DNA of 25,774 nucleotides. Origin: Zancudomyces culisetae. Taxonomy: Eukaryota; Kickxellomycota; Harpellomycetes; Harpellales; Legeriomycetaceae. Under the pieces are notes generated by a model. That model was not told where the DNA came from. It did no database searches and worked only from the letters and a program-made list of their open reading frames with translations. The DNA lies in NCBI GenBank assembly GCA_001969505.1, contig LSSK01000489.1, positions 1 through 25,774 on the forward strand, written 5' to 3'. Positions 19,669 through 25,774 of the stretch are shown piece after piece (the first letter of the stretch is position 1; each line of letters begins with the position of its first letter). The translations under genes and the position numbers were made by a program.

Positions 19669-20735
19669 ATGGAGATAGAGGACGCAGAGGTTATGAGTAA
19701 CATTATTTCGCCAGGGGCGTTGGTGACATCAGATATGACATTTATGAAGTAAGATTTATTTTTTGTTATTTTTTCTGCTTTTTTTAAAAATATATTATAC
19801 ACAAATTAAATAGAATAGGTTTAATTTAATTTTCAAAACTATACTGAAAATAGGGGTCATGGGACATTTATGGAGAATGATAAAATATACTCGGCGGTTA
19901 CAGGAAATGTAGAGCGAATAAATCGACTAATATCGGTCAGGGGTATAAAACATCGCTTTGTGGGAGAAATAGGAGACACTATTGTGGGGAGAATAACGCG
20001 AATAGGGCCAAAACGGTGGATGGTTGATGTTAATTCAAGGCAAGATGCGGTTTTGTTGTTGTCTTCTGTAAATCTACCGGGAGGAATACAAAGAAGAAAA
20101 TCCGAATCGGACGAATTACAAATGCGCAGTTTTTTCCAAGAGGGTGATATGGTGTTTGCAGAGGTTCAATCTGCATTTTCTGATGGGGCGTTGTCGTTAC
20201 ATACACGTAGTCTTGAATATGGAAAATTAAAAAATGGGAGTCTTGTTAAGGTTAGACCAAATCTGATTGTTAGAAGTAGAAACCATCTGTTACACCTACC
20301 ATGTGGAGTTGACGTAGTGTTAGGGGTTAATGGGTACATTTGGGTAATGAAACACGTTTCGAAGGAGCGGTTGGAGGAAACGTCAGAGTTGATGTACTCA
20401 AATAAAAACGAGGTAAGAACAACATTTAAGTGTAGCTAATCTATGATTTATTTTTGATGTTTTTATTTTGCTTTTTATCATCTTTGCGGCACTAATATTC
20501 AAAACAAAACATTAACCTGACACTTATTTAGAATATCAGCTTATCAGACAGAGAAAATATTTCCAGAATTTGTAATTCTATTGTGTTGTTGGATAGACTC
20601 TTTGTGAAGATCAACGATACATCTATATTGTATGCGTACGACTGTGGATTGAATTATCAACCAAGAGAGTTGATAACATATGAAGTAGCGAGTTTAATAG
20701 CTGAGCAGGTCAAATCCAAGCTTCAATCACACTGA
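19669..20735 (+). CDS. RRP4: RRP4, exosome complex cap subunit (3 exons)
   Basis: Rrp4 (EXOSC2) is one of three S1/KH cap proteins of the nuclear and cytoplasmic RNA exosome; it lines the entry pore for 5.8S rRNA processing and RNA decay. Exons are 19669-19748, 19854-20412 and 20532-20735, GT-AG with matching phases, for 280 residues. The N-terminal domain has VTSDMTFMKGHGTFM across the first junction. The S1 domain (about 60-146) includes YSAVTGNVERINRL just before it and GDTIVGRITRIGPKRWMVDV. The KH domain has the GVNGYIW variant of the GXXG loop characteristic of Rrp4 (about 184-190), and ends in LNYQPRELITYEVASLIAE. Length fits the human protein (293) better than yeast (359). It converges on the downstream disordered gene with about 130-160 bp between the ends. 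Confidence 0.95.
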
Positions 20736-20897
20736 AACACAAACCTGGTTCTGTCAAACACCTCCGGCCCGGGATCATTATAGTCTTACACAATGCCAAT
20801 ATAATCTCGATAAAATAAAATAATATCCAACCCACCCCAACCGTTGATATTAATAGGCTTTATTGTTATTTTTTTTTTACTATAGAAAAAATAAATA

Positions 20898-22489
20898 CTA
20901 AAACAAAAGCACAGACTCAGTGGAACAAAAAATACAAAGCTGAATCAACTGATCCGCATAAAAGCTATCTTTTAATAACAACTCTGCTATAAGTACAAAC
21001 CTACCTCGATCATCAAGATATTTAGAGGGTTTAGGGGGCACACTTGGAACATGCGCAAGAGATTCAACATATACACTTGGATTCTCATACATGGACTGGC
21101 TGCCGCGAAAATCGGAAACCCCCAATGATCCCACGTGTCCTATGTTTCTCGCACTGAAGCTTCGCTGTTGTGTAGGTTCGGAAGTGTTCTGGGGAATGCA
21201 AACGCCCTCCGCCTCTTTTTTCGCATTTTCTAGCGCATTTAACCCAGCAATTTTTCTGCACGATGCCCTAGCAACTTTTCTCAGTGCACTTGTGCTCTGG
21301 TCGCTGGGGGTGCCTGCTCTTCTATACTGTACCGAGTCAGACAGTATAGTTCGTTCGCTTGCCAGATTCTTTCGTGTACTCACGTAGTATATCTCACTAT
21401 GGGAGCGAGGGGATGTTTTTTTCTTTCCGAATGGTGATGCTCTTACTATCATTCTTGAGACGTTGTACGGAGGATCTAAAACTACGCCATCACTGTGCTT
21501 GGGCAGGGAGCCGGCCACCCTTTGTTTTCCACTCGGCATCAGCTCAGCCTCGATGCTTTTTCTTAGTTGCAAACCCTTTTCCACCCTCCTCGGTTTTCTA
21601 TGTCCTCCCTTTGACCGGCCTTGTTTCAGATATTTTTGTTGGCCTGTTTTTATATCCTTATCATCAAGGTTATTATCAGCCCTATAACCACGTAAATCTT
21701 CGTATTCAAACTGATCCCCATCCTCGTCGCTGTAATAATAGTGATAATTTGGAGTAATATATTTTTTCTCATTGAGTTTGCTATCCGTAAACGACCCCCT
21801 AGTAAGCTTTGTAGCTATGGGAGTTTTTGAGTCAAAAACTCCCCTCTGCTGCACCAACTCCCTTTCAGGCTGTTCCTCTCCAAAACCCAGCTCGAAACCA
21901 CCTTTCTGCACTGGAACTCCCTTTGCTATCAGATTACCTACATCTTCTCTTTTCTTGTGTTTTTTTTCGTAAATATTCACAAAGCTCAAGTTCATTCTGT
22001 TGCTAATGTCTTCGGGCTGTCTCGGATTCCCTGTTTTCTCTTTCTCTGCCCATTTTTCCTTTCGCTTTCTCTGTCGACTTTCCTCAGGCGTACCACTCAT
22101 CAGCTCACTGCTAGAAATATTTTCCCACTCACCTATAAGCAGAATCGCGCTCAATTATGTCACAAACTGTACCCTTTTTACTTTCTGTGTGCAAGTAAAC
22201 ATATACAAAGTCAGGCTAAATAGAAAAAATACTTACCCATAGAGCTACGTGACATCGAACTTTCTTCCCTAGATTCCTGTTCACTACTGGTCGTTTGGAG
22301 ACCAGACTCGTGGATATATCTTTGTTCAGGGATGGTCATATATCCCAAATAGCCATTATTGCCGTCAAGAGCCTCTTCTTGTAACAAAATAATTTTATTG
22401 CTATTTCTGGATTCACCTGTGCCCTCGCTACTTGTCGATCTTCTTTTCGCTCGGTTCTTCTCATCACTATTTCTGCTGCCTTTATTCAT
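20898..22489 (-). CDS. Disordered, charged protein of unknown function (2 exons)
   Basis: Exon 1 (22489-22237) and exon 2 (from 22132) join across a 104-nt intron with gtaagt and cttatag ends in phase 1, giving SMG|EWEN; the model has 495 residues. I recognise no domain. The protein is rich in Ser, Lys, Arg and Glu and looks disordered, with an acidic aromatic patch (NYHYYYSDEDGDQFEYED), basic clusters (KGGHRKPRRVEKG) and a proline motif near the end (SVPPKPSKYLDD). The C-terminus is uncertain. A donor CGAG|gtaggt at 21004 followed by an acceptor gttttag would replace the hydrophobic last 42 residues by a short tail ending at 20866, which suits the composition better. Upstream is a strong pyrimidine tract. 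Confidence 0.7.
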
Positions 22490-22499
22490 TTCTACCTAT

Positions 22500-22565
22500 T
22501 ATTTCTTGTTCTATTTTGTTTTTCTTTTGTCTTTTTTTCTTTTGTCTTTTTGTTTTTCTTTTGTG
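22500..22565. repeat. Pyrimidine-rich CTTTTGTCTTTTT repeat upstream of the disordered gene
   Basis: Imperfect copies of a TTTCTTTTGT unit form a nearly pure T/C stretch immediately upstream of the reverse-strand gene; on its coding strand it is an A/G tract just before the ATG. It could be a promoter element or leader. Confidence 0.6.
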
Positions 22566-23847
22566 GGTTCAAATTTGACTTTTAAAGTTTAAATAAAGTA
22601 ATTTTAAATCACTTAAATAGCAGCTCAGTAGAGATTTTATATTACACGATAGAATGACTGTGTTACTGTTAATTTCTTCTTCCCATCACCTAGTTTCCTG
22701 CTTCAAGTAAAAAGTACTGAATGCTTGAAGACACTTTTACGTTTCATTTCAGCTTATTATACTACAAATGCGTGTTTTCCTTGCGCCTCGTCTTTTGATT
22801 TATTTTGTGGATATTAACAAGCCGTGACCTCATTTAATTAGAACAATGCTTTTGTCAAGTATAGCACCAATTTTTTTTTACCTACATGTTCACATGAACC
22901 AATTTCGTTAAATCACCTTGTAGCTACTTTTTTTTGTGTAGAATTTCGCCAATTTGGTAATTGTGGTTGTTCCTCTCTCCCTCGCTAAAAAGCTTTAATT
23001 CTCAACCACTAAGAAAAGCAAAAAGCTGAAAAACTGAAAATACAAGACCACAAAATCAAATAACAGCGGAAAGCCGTGCTTTGCAACACCCAAATGTTCT
23101 TTTCTTATGGTTTACCTCCCCCACCTCTCACTCTAAATAGCTTTGGGAAAAAACGATATAAACATGTCATTTAGGGTGATTTTGGATGTTCAATTTGGTA
23201 AATACATAAATTACAAAGCTGGAAAAATCAAGTCATGAGACCACATCAATTCTAAATGGTCTAATCAGCGTTTCGTAAAATTCGTTTATGGGCAAATATG
23301 GAGGAATTCAATGACAGCTTCCGGGCTGACAAATTAAATCACTCGCTTTTACGTCTGGTGCATGACCTGTAAAGTAAATGCCCCTTACCTTCGAAGACAT
23401 ATAGCGGACAAAAGAATGGGTTATGTTTTTTTTTCTTGGTTAAACCCTTTCCTTTTGGTCATGCAACTCAAATGCTCATAGTTCTAAGGATGGAAAATGT
23501 CTTTCTATTTTTAACAACGAACCACCCCCCCCCCTTTTGCACCAGCTTACGTTTTTTCTATTGCATTTAGTCTGTATGAGATATTTTGTTGTCCGTTGGA
23601 TAGATACTATAAAGTATCCATGTTTTCTCATATATTTTACGCTGCTAGTATTTTATTCTTGCTTCTTTCAACCCACGTGCAAAAATAAGTGATGGTGCTA
23701 ACAAAAGCAAATTTGAACTGTAGTTTTGAATCAAAGTATACTTGTAGTTCAAAAAGTAAAAGATTTTTTCCTTTTTCTTCAGTACATACACATCACCATC
23801 AAACCTTTTTTTTAATAAAAAAAAAACTACTTTTTATGGGTTTTGAT

Positions 23848-23912
23848 GTGGTTCCGTTCATATGAATTTTCCTTACACAAGCATAGAGTTGTGTGCCACC
23901 AAATGGAACCAC
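23848..23912. repeat. Nested inverted repeats (possible structured RNA)
   Basis: The outer arms GTGGTTCC (23848-23855) and GGAACCAC (23905-23912) enclose the inner arms ACACAA (23875-23880) and TTGTGT (23889-23894). Both pairs are perfect and could form a two-stem structure of 65 nt. It matches no family I know and could be chance. Confidence 0.4.
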
Positions 23913-25260
23913 ACAAGTATAGTTTGCGCCTTTCCCCTTCCATATTTCTCAACCTGTTTTATTCTTTTCAGCTTTTGTCTTTCCAAAAAAAAAGGTACAT
24001 GAGCTGGTTGGTAGATTTTACGATGTGAATTTTTCTGCTGTCGTACTATATCCTCTGTCTCAACAAGTATGCCTAAAAACAGCATACTCAATCAGTGGAG
24101 TAATGCCTTATACGCGATTGGTAATTTGTTACAACGTCAACACACGACATGCCTTCTTGGTGGTTTTTTTTCATTTAACCCGATTGTAATGTACGGAGAT
24201 GTGTTTTACATAGAGACTCTGATGTCAAGGACTAGAAATCGCCATATAAAAGCATCTAGGCGTGTTGACCATATAGAAATATATCTAAACAAGTTCATAA
24301 TGCTAAAAAAAAATGTAGCAAAGGACCCAAACCTAGCCGCATGCAACTCGTGAATAAGAAACCGGGTTTGGTTTTGGGGTAGTTGCACATATAAAAACAT
24401 CTATTTTTATGTCCTTTCATGCCCAATTAGGCATTTTCATGCTGGTTTCAAGTGGCTCTTTTATTGGATACGTTTTTGATCTTCATTATACTTTTCTGTT
24501 GTTTTTGCTAGTGCTAGAGAAAAGAGACAATCATTTTCTGAGGCCAATTTCAATGCTTGCTTGAAAGTCGATCAGTTTTTTTTTCTTGCTAAGTATGTAA
24601 ATAATTTTGAATGGGAGTTAAAGGGGAAAAAAACGGATATGTATGTGTAGCACACCAATATACAAACATGTATGGATACAACCAGAAACAAATTCTAATA
24701 GACTATAAGTTTTATTTCAAACCCCACATTTGAAAGCCCAATTTCGATGATGATCAATTTCAGGTTGGGCATGAAAAACAACCAAATTCAAATGCCTAGG
24801 ACATTAAGAAAATTGTTAAATAAGTGTATATACGGAAATAAATAGAAAGTTATGGCACCAGCGTGTATAGGCATATACATAAATAAAAATTAAGTATTTA
24901 TTTTGGTTTATGTACCTACGTTTTTTGATCTACATTCTTCAAATAGTCCACGACTTCAAAAGAATATTTTATGTCAACACAAATACAGGGACAATACCAA
25001 TTAAATATGCTATGCACAGCTTATTAATGTTAAAGCTGCGGAGTTATCGATCTGCGTATCTTAAAGCAATTATTTTTTTGTCCTTTTACTGGGTCTCTAT
25101 TTCGTTAGATCAAAAGCACACAATTTACCATTTATCTATTTGCTAACCATGTCTTTGATGCTACTTGAGGGGTAGTACCTCATTTTAAATACATGGTATT
25201 GACAGTTTTACTGCATATGACCAAAATCTACCTTAGCTTTCAAAGTTGACTGTCCGTTTA

Positions 25261-25271
25261 GGTATATAAAG
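25261..25271 (+). promoter_or_regulatory. TATA-like element
   Basis: A GTATATAAAGG sequence lies about 410 bp upstream of the ATG at 25678. If used, the leader would be long or contain an intron. Assigned only by resemblance to a TATA box. Confidence 0.3.
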
Positions 25272-25677
25272 GATAAATAGTGCATCCTCTCCATTTTATT
25301 ATCAATACAAACAACTTTTGTTAGTTATTCTTAATATAACGCTAATATTAACTATTTTGTTACTTAGACTAATCTAGACGTATCCTTTAGTTATTAAAAG
25401 GTGTCGCTAATATTTAGAAGATAGATCGAAAGATAAACACGTGACGTATATATATTTATAAATCGGATCTTGTAAGACGCAACTACCTATCACAACTAGG
25501 AATATAAAAGAGCCAAAGATCCCTTTACTACACCAGAATCTTGGATAATATACACTAAAAGGAACAAATAAATATAAAATTAACCCTATTCTGATTCTTA
25601 TAGCCAAACATAACTAGGCAATACTTAATATTAATACAGCTAACAACAAAAAAAACTAAAAAACTAAATCAAAAAAA

Positions 25678-25774
25678 ATGAGATTTACAACCTGGAGTAC
25701 TTCCCAGCGATTAATTTTGGCATCTTTGTTTGTGGCTTTGGTGCCAAAGCACTATGCACTTGAACAAAACATGC
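25678..25774 (+). CDS. N-terminus of a secreted or membrane protein, cut by the window end
   Basis: The ATG follows an A-rich leader with C-A-A-A type context (AAATCAAAAAAA), as in well-expressed fungal genes. The 32 visible residues have a short polar start with one Arg, then a hydrophobic core (LILASLFVALV) and a small/polar region ending in YALEQ, consistent with a cleaved signal peptide. The rest lies outside the window, so the product cannot be named. The 3-kb intergenic region in front may be its regulatory region. Confidence 0.5.
   Translation, partial: MRFTTWSTSQRLILASLFVALVPKHYALEQNM

Larger units (their letters stand above)
22566..25677. other. 3.1-kb stretch without a convincing gene
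   Basis: The largest gene-poor interval in the window. It holds a C11 run (23525-23535), a T/A hairpin-like tract (about 23808-23826), a nested inverted repeat (23848-23912) and a 12-bp inverted repeat (24415-24426 / 24765-24776). A 94-codon ATG frame at 24069-24353 (+) has an ordinary amino acid mix but no recognisable domain and contains homopolymer-coded stretches. The last few hundred bases probably form the promoter and leader of the gene starting at 25678. No transposon ends, tRNA or LTR were recognised. Confidence 0.5.

Noticed and set aside
21091-22242. Several plus-strand frames of 66-132 codons
   Set aside because: They are antisense shadows of the reverse-strand disordered gene.
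24069-24353. 94-codon ATG frame in the gene-free region
   Set aside because: Length is within chance for this base composition, no domain is recognisable, and homopolymer runs lie inside it; kept only as a note.
24745-24800. ATGATGA word as a possible C box of a C/D snoRNA
   Set aside because: No D box (CTGA) at suitable spacing and no terminal stem.

Overview
The window is about 26 kb of AT-rich nuclear DNA from a fungus. The evidence is a mating-type-like HMG-box gene, a fungal-style VMS1, TSR3, RRP4 and a membrane-anchored gamma-glutamyltransferase. Several genes carry many short spliceosomal introns of roughly 55-180 nt. Their 5' splice sites vary (gtaagt, gtatgt, gtgagt, gtaaat, gtttct, gtaatt), unlike the near-fixed GTATGT of Saccharomyces. 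CTG falls at conserved leucine positions of the malonyl-CoA decarboxylase, so standard decoding fits and a CTG-Ser yeast is unlikely. I cannot name the species. An intron-rich basal ascomycete or an early-diverging fungus fits best.

Layout. 0.3-1.3 kb: HMG-box gene (+) with an in-frame hexamer repeat. 2.1-3.9 kb: VMS1-like ribosome-quality-control hydrolase (-) that ends just after its ankyrin repeat. 4.3-6.4 kb: gamma-glutamyltransferase (-). 7.5 kb: a possible 41-residue membrane ORF (-). 7.8-8.6 kb: a four-exon prenylated ubiquitin-like protein, UBL3/MUB type (-). 8.6-10.1 kb: unresolved, with exon-like pieces on both strands. 10.2-11.3 kb: membrane-anchored protein with a DUF1636-type four-cysteine module (-). 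13.5-16.4 kb: an eleven-exon malonyl-CoA decarboxylase (+). 17.1-17.4 kb: I78-type peptidase-inhibitor protein (-), divergent from TSR3 (+, 17.8-18.8 kb). 19.7-20.7 kb: RRP4, an RNA exosome cap subunit (+, three exons). 20.9-22.5 kb: a two-exon disordered protein of unknown function (-). 22.5-25.7 kb: a long stretch with no convincing gene. 25.68 kb: the start of a secreted protein that runs off the window.

The genes do not form one pathway. TSR3 (18S rRNA modification) and RRP4 (rRNA processing and decay) are adjacent on one strand and both serve ribosome biogenesis; VMS1 works later, on stalled ribosomes. The rest are unrelated housekeeping or accessory functions. The spliced models for the UBL3-like gene, malonyl-CoA decarboxylase, TSR3 and RRP4 were assembled by hand from homology, splice signals and phase. 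The most useful results are these assemblies, the VMS1 that lacks the usual C-terminal extension, the membrane-tethered DUF1636-like protein, and the HMG-box gene outside the usual MAT neighbourhood.
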